NCBI GenBank assembly: GCA_030632095.1 | Contig: DAOVJU010000148.1 | Span: 1 to 7,877 of the forward strand | Direction: 5' to 3' | Source of the DNA: Chlorobiota bacterium | Lineage (GTDB): Bacteria; Bacteroidota; Bacteroidia; Bacteroidales; B39-G9 | Length of the DNA stretch: 7,877 bases | Shown here: in pieces, positions 1 to 7,390 of the stretch | How the letters are laid out: each line of letters begins with the position of its first letter | How positions within the stretch are numbered: position 1 is the stretch's first letter | Position numbers and translations under genes: made by a program | The notes under the pieces: model-generated | The model's input: only the letters and a program-made list of their open reading frames with translations | Database searches by the model: none | What the model was told of the DNA's origin: nothing

Positions 1-1149
1 AATAGTATTTTTGATTTTGTTAAACTTGTCAAAACCAAATCTATTCTAAACAAACAAGATGAAAAGATTGAGTTGGAAAGCATAGATGAACTAATCGAAA
101 AAATTGACAAAAAATCTCCAATTTCAATCTCGGTTGAGGGTAAAGGTGTTATATATAAGAAAATAGAAAATGCTGAAACCCTTACAGATCAGCAAATCAT
201 TGTTAATTTACTGCCTAACGCAGTAGCCAGCAATTTCTATATTCAAAAGAGAATAGTTGAAAACAATGAGATATTTGTAGCAGTAGTCAGAAAACAGGTA
301 ATTGATGAGATGATTGACACTTTTCAAAAAAATAATCTTCACATAATTGATCTCACATTTGGCCCTTTTAGCCTCCAAAATATTGTTGATCTTTTAAACA
401 AACCTTTTGAAAAATATCAGCTTGCAAATTCTATAGTTACTGTTAAGAACAAAACCATTACAAATATTATTAGAACAGATGAATCAGTAGATACTACTTA
501 TGAAATAGGTGGAGGAAAACTTGACCAGCACACGCTTCTTCCTTATGCATCGGCTATTAAATATTTTTTACCATCTGAAACTGAAGAAACACAATTGGTG
601 CCTAAGATCGGTTTAATGCTTGAAAATTTTATTTATAAGCAGTTATTCAGAGTAGCATTTAAGGCTGTTTTAATACTCTTTTTTTGCATTTTATTACTAA
701 ATTTCCTGTTGTTTGATTTAGCAAATAATAAACTAAAAATTCTATCTGAACAATATAATCAAAACGAATATTTACTAAACATGATCACTGAATTAAGCAG
801 TTCCCTGGAACAAAAGGAACAATTTGTTGTTCAGAATGGTTTCTTAAAACCATCAAAATTGTTCTTTTATGCTGATCGACTCGCTCACTTGCTGCCAGAA
901 AATATAAGGCTTACTAAGCTGGATATCAATCCGTTGAGAAAAAAGATAAAAAAGAGACAAGTTATTGATTTTAATACATATCGCATAAATGTGGCAGGAA
1001 TAACTAATTATGGAATTTCGTTGAACGACTGGATTGATATTATCAAAAAGGAAGAATGGATAAGTAATATAAATATTCTTTTTTACAATAAAGAAAAAGA
1101 TATGAGATCAGGTGAATTTGAAATTGAAATTGAAATTATTGAACTTTAA
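1..1149 (+). CDS. GspL-like (PilM/PilN fusion) T2SS inner-membrane protein, 5' partial
   Basis: The reading frame is open from base 1, so the gene starts upstream; the TTG at 73 is an internal codon. Counting from that codon, residues 1-190 look like the cytoplasmic actin-like PilM/GspL part, with the strand-rich pattern VEGKGVIYKK and a GGGKLDQ stretch near 146-152. Residues 193-215 form one strong membrane segment. Residues 216-255 are a likely coiled coil, and 260-358 resemble the ferredoxin-like periplasmic fold of PilN/GspL, including the phrase LLPENIRLTKL. PilM and PilN in a single chain is the T2SS (GspL) arrangement. In known systems GspL connects the ATPase GspE to GspM and the platform. 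The next gene fits the GspM role and begins 9 nt downstream in the same frame, separated by a single in-frame TAA. The family is divergent, so the call rests on architecture plus context. Confidence 0.72.
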   Translation, partial: NSIFDFVKLVKTKSILNKQDEKIELESIDELIEKIDKKSPISISVEGKGVIYKKIENAETLTDQQIIVNLLPNAVASNFYIQKRIVENNEIFVAVVRKQVIDEMIDTFQKNNLHIIDLTFGPFSLQNIVDLLNKPFEKYQLANSIVTVKNKTITNIIRTDESVDTTYEIGGGKLDQHTLLPYASAIKYFLPSETEETQLVPKIGLMLENFIYKQLFRVAFKAVLILFFCILLLNFLLFDLANNKLKILSEQYNQNEYLLNMITELSSSLEQKEQFVVQNGFLKPSKLFFYADRLAHLLPENIRLTKLDINPLRKKIKKRQVIDFNTYRINVAGITNYGISLNDWIDIIKKEEWISNINILFYNKEKDMRSGEFEIEIEIIEL

Positions 1150-1158
1150 AATAGTCAG

Positions 1159-1692
1159 GTGTTTAAAAAACTTACATATAAAAATAAAGTAATATACCTT
1201 TTAGTAGGTTTTTTTGTCTTTTTTATAATTGTTTATAACCTGGCCATAAAAAAAACAGTTAATATTTTTATTGAGAATAGCAGAATTTCAGAACAATTGT
1301 CAAATTTAGACGATGCTCCTGTCAGAATTCAACTTATTGAAAAAAGGATAAAACAAATTGACCAGGCTATTGGTGAAAGTATATCCCTCGATAAAGATCT
1401 TCATAAGCAGCTCCTTGAAAGAGTTGGAGGTTATTGTAAGCAAAACAATATTACACTTCGTGATTTCCCGGCAGTACATCAGATCAGTAAACAAGATTAC
1501 ATGATCCAGACCAGCCAGTTTATAGTTGAAGGAACATTCATTAAAATACTAAAGCTTATTAAGCTTCTGGAGACTGATTATAGAATTGGTAAAGTTTCAT
1601 CGGTGAAATATTATTCAATGAAAAATCCAAAAACAAATAGAATTTCGTTATATGCAAAAATATATTTACAAAATATTAAAAAGAATGAATAA
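1159..1692 (+). CDS. GspM/PilO-like T2SS inner-membrane protein
   Basis: This 177-residue protein has the PilO/GspM layout: a short basic N-terminus, one membrane helix (about 11-29), a heptad-like coiled-coil region (about 33-75) and a small alpha/beta domain (about 80-175) that would be a periplasmic ferredoxin-like fold. PilO/GspM proteins dimerise with PilN/GspL through these parts and hold the inner-membrane platform together. The start is GTG at 1159. It is the first possible start after the stop of the upstream gene, which lies in the same frame, and there is no alternative ATG before residue 115, so the membrane helix would be lost with a later start. No Shine-Dalgarno sequence is visible. 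Sequence identity to classical GspM is low by eye; the position directly after the GspL-like gene is the main support. Confidence 0.7.
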   Translation: MFKKLTYKNKVIYLLVGFFVFFIIVYNLAIKKTVNIFIENSRISEQLSNLDDAPVRIQLIEKRIKQIDQAIGESISLDKDLHKQLLERVGGYCKQNNITLRDFPAVHQISKQDYMIQTSQFIVEGTFIKILKLIKLLETDYRIGKVSSVKYYSMKNPKTNRISLYAKIYLQNIKKNE

Positions 1693-2653
1693 AATGAATA
1701 GAATAACATTAACATTGCTAATATCTGTTGTATGCCTGATTGGAGTTTACAGTTGTCAGGATATTATTGTTCGAAACATTGAAGATGAAATAGTTTTATT
1801 GCTATCGCCGCCCGATGATTTGGTTACACTTAATACAACACTTACTTTTTGGTGGGAAGTTGTGCCTGATGCGGATAAATATGCACTTCAAATTGTTTCG
1901 CCGCGATTTGACAGTATTATATATATTGCGCTGGATACCAATATCAGCAAGAATAAATTTGAAAACCTTATCCTTTTTCCGGGAGAATTTCAATGGAGGG
2001 TTAAGGCATTTAATACTTCAAGTGAAACAGCATATGCAAAAAGGAATTTCACAATTGATAGTACCGAAACTGTTGAACAAGTAACTTTATTAAGCCCAAA
2101 AGATAATTTATATACCAACGATTCTATAATCATTTTCACATGGAGTGAACAGCAAAATGCTGATTCTTACCGGTTTAAATTACTAATTGAAGAATCGGTT
2201 AATGTTGATGTTTTTGTCTTTGATGACACACTGATAGTACCTGATGAAATAAGTGGATATGATGAATTTACTGAAGATACTTATATCTGGCAGGTACAGG
2301 CATTAAATGATTATTCGCAATCTATTTTTACATCCCGTTCTTTTACAATTGATTGGACTGCACCAGGTAAGCCAATACTACAATCACCTGCTGATGAAGA
2401 CACTGTTTCAACAGAAGATGTAATCCTTCAATGGCAAAGACAAAGTGTAGCTGGTTCTCCAATATTTGATAGCTTATATGTTTATAAAGATTCTATAAAT
2501 ACTATCCCAATAATTGATATTGAAATTACAGGAATGGAATATCAACTAACTCCAGCAAAAGACAAAAAATATTTCTGGAGGGTTAAATCAATTGATTATG
2601 CTGGTAATGAGGGTGATTTCAGTGAATTTAAATGGTTTTTTGTTGAAGAATAA
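1685..2653 (+). CDS. Lipoprotein with three FN3-like repeats
   Basis: From the ATG at 1685 this is 322 residues. It begins with a lipoprotein signal peptide: a basic start, a hydrophobic core and GVYSC, with the lipid-accepting Cys at residue 24. A second ATG at 1694 would also work (319 residues, Cys21) and starts 1 nt after the upstream stop, whereas 1685 overlaps that gene by 8 nt. The mature part has three tandem beta-sandwich repeats of the fibronectin type III kind. Each opens with an LxSPxD motif followed by a Trp-containing strand, and closes with a W-R/Q-V strand (QWRVKAFN, IWQVQALN, FWRVKSID) and an F-rich final strand. Such proteins usually sit on the outer membrane or cell surface. 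FN3 lipoproteins are not standard T2SS parts. Its place between gspM-like and gspC-like genes suggests an accessory outer-membrane role, such as helping the secretin or holding cargo, but this is inference. Confidence 0.75.
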   Translation: MNKMNRITLTLLISVVCLIGVYSCQDIIVRNIEDEIVLLLSPPDDLVTLNTTLTFWWEVVPDADKYALQIVSPRFDSIIYIALDTNISKNKFENLILFPGEFQWRVKAFNTSSETAYAKRNFTIDSTETVEQVTLLSPKDNLYTNDSIIIFTWSEQQNADSYRFKLLIEESVNVDVFVFDDTLIVPDEISGYDEFTEDTYIWQVQALNDYSQSIFTSRSFTIDWTAPGKPILQSPADEDTVSTEDVILQWQRQSVAGSPIFDSLYVYKDSINTIPIIDIEITGMEYQLTPAKDKKYFWRVKSIDYAGNEGDFSEFKWFFVEE

Positions 2654-2713
2654 TGTTGATAGTCTAACAAAATAGTGAATAGTAAGCAGAATTAATTATA
2701 CTTAGCTTTATTA

Positions 2714-3220
2714 ATGAAAAACAAAAAGTCACTTTACATATTAGTACCTGCAGTATTAATTGTATGGGCTTTGATTATTTATAAAATTTTAGATTTTACT
2801 CAAAGCCCTGAAATTTATAATAACCAATTATTACCAATTGATACTACTCAACTTGATTCAAATGATACAATGGAAATTCCTTTCATTGGAGATTATAGAG
2901 ATCCTTTCTTGGGTAGAGGTAAGGTTATAAAATCAGTTATCGATAATAAAAAAGCAAATCAAAACAGGAATATAAAAAACAAACCTGTTTCGTATAAAAA
3001 GCAAGCACCAATTGTAAAGTACATAAATTGGCCAAAAATTGACTATAATGGAATGATATTAAGTAAGGAAACCAATGAAAAATTAGCACTAATTAACCTG
3101 AATCGAAAAAATTATCTGATGCAAATAAATCATGAAATTAAAGGATGCAAATTGCTTGAAATATATGAGGATTCCATTAAATTGAAATATCAGGATGTAG
3201 AAAAAATGTTTTATAAATAA
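2714..3220 (+). CDS. GspC/PilP-like T2SS clamp protein
   Basis: This 168-residue protein has a short cytoplasmic start, one membrane helix (about 7-26), a low-complexity linker rich in Asn, Lys and Gln (about 30-100) and a small beta domain (about 104-168). The motif RDPF at 62-65 is characteristic of PilP and the homology region of GspC. The C-terminal domain follows that fold's pattern: NGMIL, then KLALINLNRKNYLM, then a G-xx-LLEIYEDSIKL strand pair. In known systems this domain reaches through the periplasm to the first N-domain of the secretin. There is no lipobox, so it resembles GspC (membrane-anchored) more than PilP (lipoprotein). The start is ATG at 2714 after a 60-nt gap. Expected partners are the GspL/M-like proteins upstream and a secretin that is not in this window. 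Confidence 0.75.
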   Translation: MKNKKSLYILVPAVLIVWALIIYKILDFTQSPEIYNNQLLPIDTTQLDSNDTMEIPFIGDYRDPFLGRGKVIKSVIDNKKANQNRNIKNKPVSYKKQAPIVKYINWPKIDYNGMILSKETNEKLALINLNRKNYLMQINHEIKGCKLLEIYEDSIKLKYQDVEKMFYK

Positions 3221-3223
3221 AAA

Positions 3224-3946
3224 ATGAACTCAACTTTCAAACTAAAAATATATTTATCGTTAAGTATGGTCTTAATGACTTTGTTTTCAATCAGGGCTCA
3301 ACAAATAAAGTACATTGAAGACTTAAGCAGAATTATGGTAAAATATAAAGATTCTACCATTGAGATCTCTACTTTTACTAAGAATATACCTTTAAAGCTA
3401 CATGATAATGTGCAGTACTATTGGTATTCATCAAATCTGATTAATAAGAATTATGGAGGCTATAGCGGAAAACTTTTACATGGTGAATATTTAGTTTTTA
3501 CCAAGAACAAAAATCTTTTAACAAAAGGCTATTTTAAAAAAGGAACTAAAAACGGAAAATGGAAATCATGGTATATGAATGGAAATTTAAAAATATCTTC
3601 AAACTGGAAAAAAGGGAAGTTGCAAGGAGCATATAAAAAATATTATCAAAATGGGAATATTGAAATCAGCTCATTTTATAAAAACGGACTAAAAAATGGA
3701 GAATACATCAGGTATGGATCTGATACGACAATTGTTAAACACTATAAATTGGGGCATGAAATCGATATTTATGAAAAAGAAGCTGTAATTAAAAGACTTA
3801 TAAAAAAATTGAAAACAAAAAGATCAAATAAGGAAGTTATAATGAAAGAATCTGAAGACGATGCCGACATGAATCTTCCTTTAAATATAGATGAAGAAAC
3901 TGAAGAAGTCATCGATCAGGAAAATAAAGACAAAAACGACAATTAA
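3224..3946 (+). CDS. Exported variant MORN-repeat protein with charged tail
   Basis: This 240-residue protein starts 3 nt after the gspC-like stop, so it is probably co-translated. Residues 1-25 are a Sec signal peptide ending SIRA before QQ. From about 82 to 173 there are four repeats of a MORN-like unit, with pairs such as HGEY (86-89), GTKNGKW (107-113), GKLQGAY (131-137) and GLKNGEY (155-161), and the intervening NG turns at 119-120 and 143-144. This is the form annotated in databases as the YwqK-type 'toxin-antitoxin' MORN variant; that name says little about function, and export argues against an intracellular antitoxin here. The tail is strongly basic (about 186-206) and then acidic (209-240). 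No catalytic motif is visible. In many T2SS operons the secretin gene follows gspC; here this gene does instead. It is likely a periplasmic or outer-membrane-facing accessory protein. Confidence 0.7.
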   Translation: MNSTFKLKIYLSLSMVLMTLFSIRAQQIKYIEDLSRIMVKYKDSTIEISTFTKNIPLKLHDNVQYYWYSSNLINKNYGGYSGKLLHGEYLVFTKNKNLLTKGYFKKGTKNGKWKSWYMNGNLKISSNWKKGKLQGAYKKYYQNGNIEISSFYKNGLKNGEYIRYGSDTTIVKHYKLGHEIDIYEKEAVIKRLIKKLKTKRSNKEVIMKESEDDADMNLPLNIDEETEEVIDQENKDKNDN

Positions 3947-3981
3947 TAAGCTTTAAAAACCGTTGGAATAGATATTTATTT

Positions 3982-5232
3982 ATGGTAAAAGCAGGAGCGT
4001 TATATTATGCAGTATTTGTAGCTTTTATCATAATATTAATAAGTGGTTTTTTTATTTTATCATCTTATTTTACCAGGCAAAATCTGGATTATTACCTTAA
4101 AAGAGATCAACTCAAATCAAATGTTGAATCAGGCTACGTTTTAGCAAGTGATAATATTGACCTGGTAGATCTTAATACTGAGAAAGAAATCAAACTTTAC
4201 GAAGATGAAAATGTTTTTATCACAAAAGGTATTTGGGGATTATACTATATTCTAAATGTAAAATCTACCTGGAAAAATCAATTTGAGAACAGTAAAGCCT
4301 TAATTGGTCTTGACATTTTTAAAACCGAAAAAACTTCTTTGTATCTGACTGATCTTAACAACTCACTTTCAATTAGCGGAAATACATTTATCAGAGGTTT
4401 GTGTTATCTGCCGAAGCAGCTTGTGAAAAGAGCATACATAGAAGGAAGAAGCTATTCCGGCAGTGAATTAATTTACGGAGAGCAAAAGTTAAGTAATCAG
4501 GCCCTTCCTGCCTATAATGAACAACTAATTCAAAAAAATCTTGTATATCTGAAAGGTACATTTAATAAGAATGACAGTGTTGTTTTCTTTGAGAATTTTT
4601 CAAAACAAAAAGAAATATACAATTCATTCTACAACAAAACATTAGTACTTATTTCATTTGTTAACACCCAGCTTATAGATAAGAAAATTAAAGGAAATAT
4701 AATACTATATTCACCAAATGAAATTATTATTGATTCGGGTTCAGAACTTGATAATTTATTAATTTATGCCCGAAAAATTATAATTAAAAAATGGTACGAA
4801 GGTAATATACAAGCATTTGCAAGTGATACAATTATAATAGAAAATAACTGCAAAATACAGTACCCCGGCTCATTAGTGCTATATCATACAAAAAAATCAC
4901 CGGTAATGTTTGAAATATATGAAAATTCAATTATCTCCGGAGATATTTTAGTAATAAATATGGAGAAAATTGATCGTGATCCATCAATATTCAAAATTCA
5001 TAAAAAAGTTGTAATAAACGGACAGGTTTATACCAATGTCACCATGATGCATCAAGGAACTATTGTTGGCAGTTTATACCTGCAAAAGTTTATTCTTAAA
5101 ACTCTTTCATCTGTATATGAAAACCATTTATTAGATGCTACAATAGATTTCAATGATTTGGATAAGCATTTTGCAAGTTCAGGAATTTTAGATAATACTA
5201 AAAAAGCAAAGATTATTAAATATTTGGAATAG
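3982..5232 (+). CDS. Large pilin-like protein with beta-strand-rich body, possible GspK/PilX-type tip subunit
   Basis: This 416-residue protein opens with a very short leader, MVKA, then a long hydrophobic helix (about residues 5-30), the layout of a class III (prepilin) signal. The +5 position is Tyr rather than the Glu of major pilins; GspK-type tip pseudopilins are also known to lack this Glu. Residues 35-130 form a mixed region. The part from about 130 to 205 contains YLPKQLVKRAYIEGRSYSG and an LIYG motif. From about 235 to 375 the chain is a run of short alternating hydrophobic strands with turns (such as KGNIILYSPNEIII and SDTIIIENN), suggesting a beta-helix or similar solenoid. I recognise no GspK domain by motif. 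It lies 1 nt upstream of two minor pseudopilin genes, which supports a role as the large minor pseudopilin. The ATG at 3982 is the only reasonable start; an in-frame TAG lies just upstream. Alternative: a membrane-anchored accessory protein not cut by the peptidase. Confidence 0.6.
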   Translation: MVKAGALYYAVFVAFIIILISGFFILSSYFTRQNLDYYLKRDQLKSNVESGYVLASDNIDLVDLNTEKEIKLYEDENVFITKGIWGLYYILNVKSTWKNQFENSKALIGLDIFKTEKTSLYLTDLNNSLSISGNTFIRGLCYLPKQLVKRAYIEGRSYSGSELIYGEQKLSNQALPAYNEQLIQKNLVYLKGTFNKNDSVVFFENFSKQKEIYNSFYNKTLVLISFVNTQLIDKKIKGNIILYSPNEIIIDSGSELDNLLIYARKIIIKKWYEGNIQAFASDTIIIENNCKIQYPGSLVLYHTKKSPVMFEIYENSIISGDILVINMEKIDRDPSIFKIHKKVVINGQVYTNVTMMHQGTIVGSLYLQKFILKTLSSVYENHLLDATIDFNDLDKHFASSGILDNTKKAKIIKYLE

Positions 5233-5233
5233 A

Positions 5234-5575
5234 ATGAAAAAACTCAAAGCATCAACAATTATTGAAACCATAGTAGCCATGACGATTATTATGATAAGTT
5301 TTGGTGTCGTGGTTGCATTAATTATAGGTAATTCAAGAAACAGTAGTCGATTAAGATTAAATGCATATTTGCTTTGCGAAGATATAAAGTCAGAAACTAA
5401 AATGCTTAATACTTATATTAATGAAGACTTTGAATATGAGAATTTAGTGATATATAAAAGCGTTCTTGGGTACAATGAATCTAAGGATATAAAAGAATTG
5501 CAAATTGAAGCTTATACTAAAGATAATAAACTGCTTTATCAATCAAAAGAGCTTGTTAATGTTAATGTCAGGTAA
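5234..5575 (+). CDS. Minor pseudopilin, GspI/GspH-like
   Basis: This is a 113-residue prepilin-like protein. Its leader MKKLKA is followed by STIIETIVAM and a hydrophobic helix to about residue 32. Cutting after Ala6 puts Glu at +5 (residue 11), the residue needed for subunit packing in pilins and pseudopilins. The short globular part (about 33-113) ends in strands such as ELQIEAYTKDNKLLYQ, in line with small GspI/GspH-type minor pseudopilins, which start the pseudopilus tip complex with GspJ and GspK. It begins 1 nt after the preceding stop and its end overlaps the next pseudopilin gene by 11 nt, so the three pilin-like genes are tightly coupled. The small size and its place directly before a GspJ-like gene favour GspI, but I cannot separate I from H by motif. 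Confidence 0.78.
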   Translation: MKKLKASTIIETIVAMTIIMISFGVVVALIIGNSRNSSRLRLNAYLLCEDIKSETKMLNTYINEDFEYENLVIYKSVLGYNESKDIKELQIEAYTKDNKLLYQSKELVNVNVR

Positions 5576-6029
5576 AATAAAAGCCTTTACAATTATTGAA
5601 GTGGCTGTCACAATGGTGCTAAGCAGTATTGTGGTTGGATCTGCTATTTATGTATTCTTTACATTTAACAAAGTACTTTTTGCAACCAACAAAAATAATT
5701 TAATTGATCTTGAATTAATTCAATTGCAGCAAATATTAAAATCCGATTTTATTAAAGCAGATGAAATTAATTATCAATATGGAAGTATTGTTATTAAATT
5801 TATGAATGAAGAAAAAACTTTTTACGATATTGAAGATCAAGTAATAATAAGAGAAGCTGTAAATGGTATCGATACATTTAACATTGAAGTTTACGACATA
5901 TATGTTTATTATAATTCGGAAAATTCTAAACTTGTAAATGAATTAATTTTGGATATTGAAATCGATAATCTTGATTTTCCAATTCATGTAATAAAGAAAT
6001 ATCCTAATTCTAAGTTATTTGAACATTAA
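5565..6029 (+). CDS. Minor pseudopilin, GspJ-like
   Basis: This is a 154-residue protein from ATG 5565. The frame is open further upstream (a possible TTG at 5505 and another ATG at 5559), but starting at 5565 gives a compact class III leader, MSGKIKA, directly followed by FTIIEVAVTM. Cutting after Ala7 places Glu at +5. The helix runs to about residue 35. The globular part, about 40-154, has the GspJ/ComGF-like series of strands, including a residue stretch DEINYQYGSIVIKF near 66-79 and DQVIIRE near 91-97, which fits proteins that form the tip complex with GspI and GspK. The start overlaps the upstream pseudopilin gene by 11 nt, implying translational coupling. The GspJ assignment rests on size, strand pattern and order. 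Confidence 0.78.
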   Translation: MSGKIKAFTIIEVAVTMVLSSIVVGSAIYVFFTFNKVLFATNKNNLIDLELIQLQQILKSDFIKADEINYQYGSIVIKFMNEEKTFYDIEDQVIIREAVNGIDTFNIEVYDIYVYYNSENSKLVNELILDIEIDNLDFPIHVIKKYPNSKLFEH

Positions 6030-6048
6030 ACTTTAAAATATAACTTTA
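6018..6048 (+). promoter_or_regulatory. Weak candidate Bacteroidota promoter before the gspF-like gene
   Basis: TTTG at 6018-6021 is followed after 19 bases by TAACTTTA at 6041-6048. The Bacteroidota consensus is TTTG, 19-21 bases, then TAnnTTTG, so only the last base of the -7 box differs. It would start transcription a few bases before the GTG at 6058. In DNA this rich in A and T such matches arise by chance, and the gene may simply be read through from upstream. Confidence 0.25.
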
Positions 6049-6057
6049 TAACTTAAG

Positions 6058-7221
6058 GTGGCAATTGATTTAAAACAAATAAAGAAGAGTAAAAAGAAAC
6101 TAAAAGGTTTAAAAGTTCCTTTGGATTCAGATTCAAAGACAAATATAATTATCGACCTGTTAAATAAGGATATTAAACTATTTGGCACTAAACTCAAAGA
6201 CAAGAAAAAGGAAAGATTTTATTCTGAATTAGGTATTTTGCTGTCATCCGGTTTAGATATAAAATCAGCATTAGATATAATTGTTGATGAACAAACCAAA
6301 GAGGCTGATAAAAAGCTTTTCAAAGAAATATGCAATTATGTTCTTGAAGGTGGAAACTTGTCAGAGGCACTTAAGGAAAGTGAAAAATTTTCAAATTATG
6401 AGTACTTCAGCATAAAAATTGGTGAAGAGAGTGGTCGAATAAAAAACGTTCTGGAAGATTTAGCAGTATTCTATTCAAAGAAAATAAAGCAAAACCGTCA
6501 ATTAGTTAACGCTTTTTCCTACCCAATCCTGGTTTTGATCACAGCATTTGCCGCTGTTTTTTTTATGATGAACTACATGGTCCCCATGTTTGTTGATGTA
6601 TTTAGCCGTTTTGGTGGTGAATTACCGGCAATTACCAGAATGATCGTAAAAATTTCAGACTTTTTTGCAAACTATAGTGGATTAATGTTTTTAATCCTTG
6701 TAATTATCGTGGTTTTTTTATTCATCATCAGGAATAAAACCATATATAGAAGAATAGCAAGCAGCATACTCTTAAAAACACCCTTATTAGGCGATATTAT
6801 TAAAAAAATCTATCTGGAAAGATTTTGCCAATCAATGGCCTTATTAACCGGTTCAAAAACACCAATGCTAAAATCCATACAACTGGTAAACAAAATGATT
6901 AGCTTTTATCCCTTCGAAAAGGCATTGACAATTATTGAAAACGATATTTTATATGGTAAATTGCTAAATGAAAGTATGCAACAGTTCCCAATATTTGACA
7001 AACGATTGGTTTCATTAGTGAAAGTTGCAGAAGAAGTTAACCAGTTAGATCTTATTTTTGAAAAACTTGATAAGCAATACGCTGAAGAATTAGATTATAA
7101 AATAAGTATGATAAGTAGTTTGCTTGAACCAATCCTAATCATTTTTGTAGGTCTTTTGGTCGGAATCATATTAATTGCAATGTATTTACCAATGTTCCAG
7201 TTAAGCACTTCAATTTTTTAA
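6058..7221 (+). CDS. gspF: GspF/PilC-family T2SS inner-membrane platform protein
   Basis: This 387-residue protein is a clear GspF/PilC member. A basic N-terminal stretch (1-50) is followed by the first GspF domain (about 55-180), with ERFYSELGILLSSGLDIKSAL and the family motif GEESGRI at 122-128. Membrane segments lie at about 155-178, 207-225 and 356-378. The second GspF domain starts near 253 (ERFCQSMALLTGS) and ends with the final helix. Its matching motif is degenerate, VAEEVNQLD at 323-331 in place of a GE-x-G pattern. GspF/PilC is the polytopic core that the assembly ATPase acts on to add pilin subunits. The start is GTG at 6058, the first usable codon after an in-frame TAA at 6049; no ATG lies nearby. 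The length is slightly below the roughly 400 residues of typical members. The 28-nt gap to the upstream gene suggests the same operon. Confidence 0.93.
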   Translation: MAIDLKQIKKSKKKLKGLKVPLDSDSKTNIIIDLLNKDIKLFGTKLKDKKKERFYSELGILLSSGLDIKSALDIIVDEQTKEADKKLFKEICNYVLEGGNLSEALKESEKFSNYEYFSIKIGEESGRIKNVLEDLAVFYSKKIKQNRQLVNAFSYPILVLITAFAAVFFMMNYMVPMFVDVFSRFGGELPAITRMIVKISDFFANYSGLMFLILVIIVVFLFIIRNKTIYRRIASSILLKTPLLGDIIKKIYLERFCQSMALLTGSKTPMLKSIQLVNKMISFYPFEKALTIIENDILYGKLLNESMQQFPIFDKRLVSLVKVAEEVNQLDLIFEKLDKQYAEELDYKISMISSLLEPILIIFVGLLVGIILIAMYLPMFQLSTSIF

Positions 7222-7226
7222 AAGCG

Positions 7227-7267
7227 ACTTACCAAAATATTGAGAGTTTGTAAGTAATCAGTACTTA
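7227..7267 (+). other. Two overlapping, mutually exclusive hairpins in the gap after gspF
   Basis: Hairpin one pairs ACTTAC (7227-7232) with GTAAGT (7250-7255), extended inward by AAA/TTT with one bulged C. Hairpin two pairs TAAGTA (7251-7256) with TACTTA (7262-7267) around a 5-base loop. They share 7251-7255, so only one can form at once. Both stems are mostly A-T and no U-run follows, so this is not a convincing terminator. It may be a chance product of base composition. Confidence 0.25.
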
Positions 7268-7361
7268 AAGTGAACTAAAATTAAGAGTGCCTAAAGTTGT
7301 TAAAAACGGATAATTATACATTAGAATAATACAAAAATCGACATAACATAGTAACTTTTCG

Positions 7362-7369
7362 TATCTTTG
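7362..7369 (+). promoter_or_regulatory. Bacteroidota-type -7 box for the major pseudopilin gene
   Basis: TATCTTTG matches the Bacteroidota -7 consensus TAnnTTTG exactly and is followed by C, as is common. A start of transcription about 7 bases downstream would leave a leader of roughly 15 bases before the ATG at 7391. The -33 element is poor: TCG at 7338-7340 with a 21-base spacer instead of TTG. The gap of 169 bases (7222-7390) is the longest in the window and holds no other feature beyond the hairpins at 7227-7267. A separate promoter would let the major subunit be made in excess over the minor ones. Confidence 0.6.
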
Positions 7370-7390
7370 CATAAAATATTTAATACAATC

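Noticed and set aside
73..75. TTG as the start of the GspL-like gene
   Set aside because: The frame is open back to base 1 with sensible hydrophilic sequence, so the true start is upstream of the window.
1652..1684. An earlier ATG for the FN3 lipoprotein
   Set aside because: It overlaps the GspM-like gene by 41 bases and adds a basic stretch before an already complete lipoprotein signal; 1685 or 1694 is better.
1815..2084. An 89-codon + strand open frame inside the lipoprotein gene
   Set aside because: It is out of frame within a gene with clear repeats and has no recognisable domain; it is a shadow frame.
2703..2710. TAGCTTTA as a promoter for the gspC-like gene
   Set aside because: It has a mismatch at the last base and lies only 3 bases from the ATG, too close for a -7 box of that gene, with no good -33 element.
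3224..3946. MORN protein as an antitoxin of a toxin-antitoxin pair
   Set aside because: It has a signal peptide, no toxin gene is nearby and both neighbours belong to the secretion locus.
5505..5564. A longer N-terminus for the GspJ-like pseudopilin
   Set aside because: It would put about 20 extra residues ahead of a leader that is complete from 5565 and overlap the upstream gene by 71 bases.
7205..7225. T-rich stretch at the end of gspF as a terminator
   Set aside because: The T-run lies within the last codons and has no stem before it.
7367..7390. TTG start upstream of the major pseudopilin
   Set aside because: The codon lies within the -7 promoter box and would add 8 residues to a leader that is already complete from the ATG at 7391.
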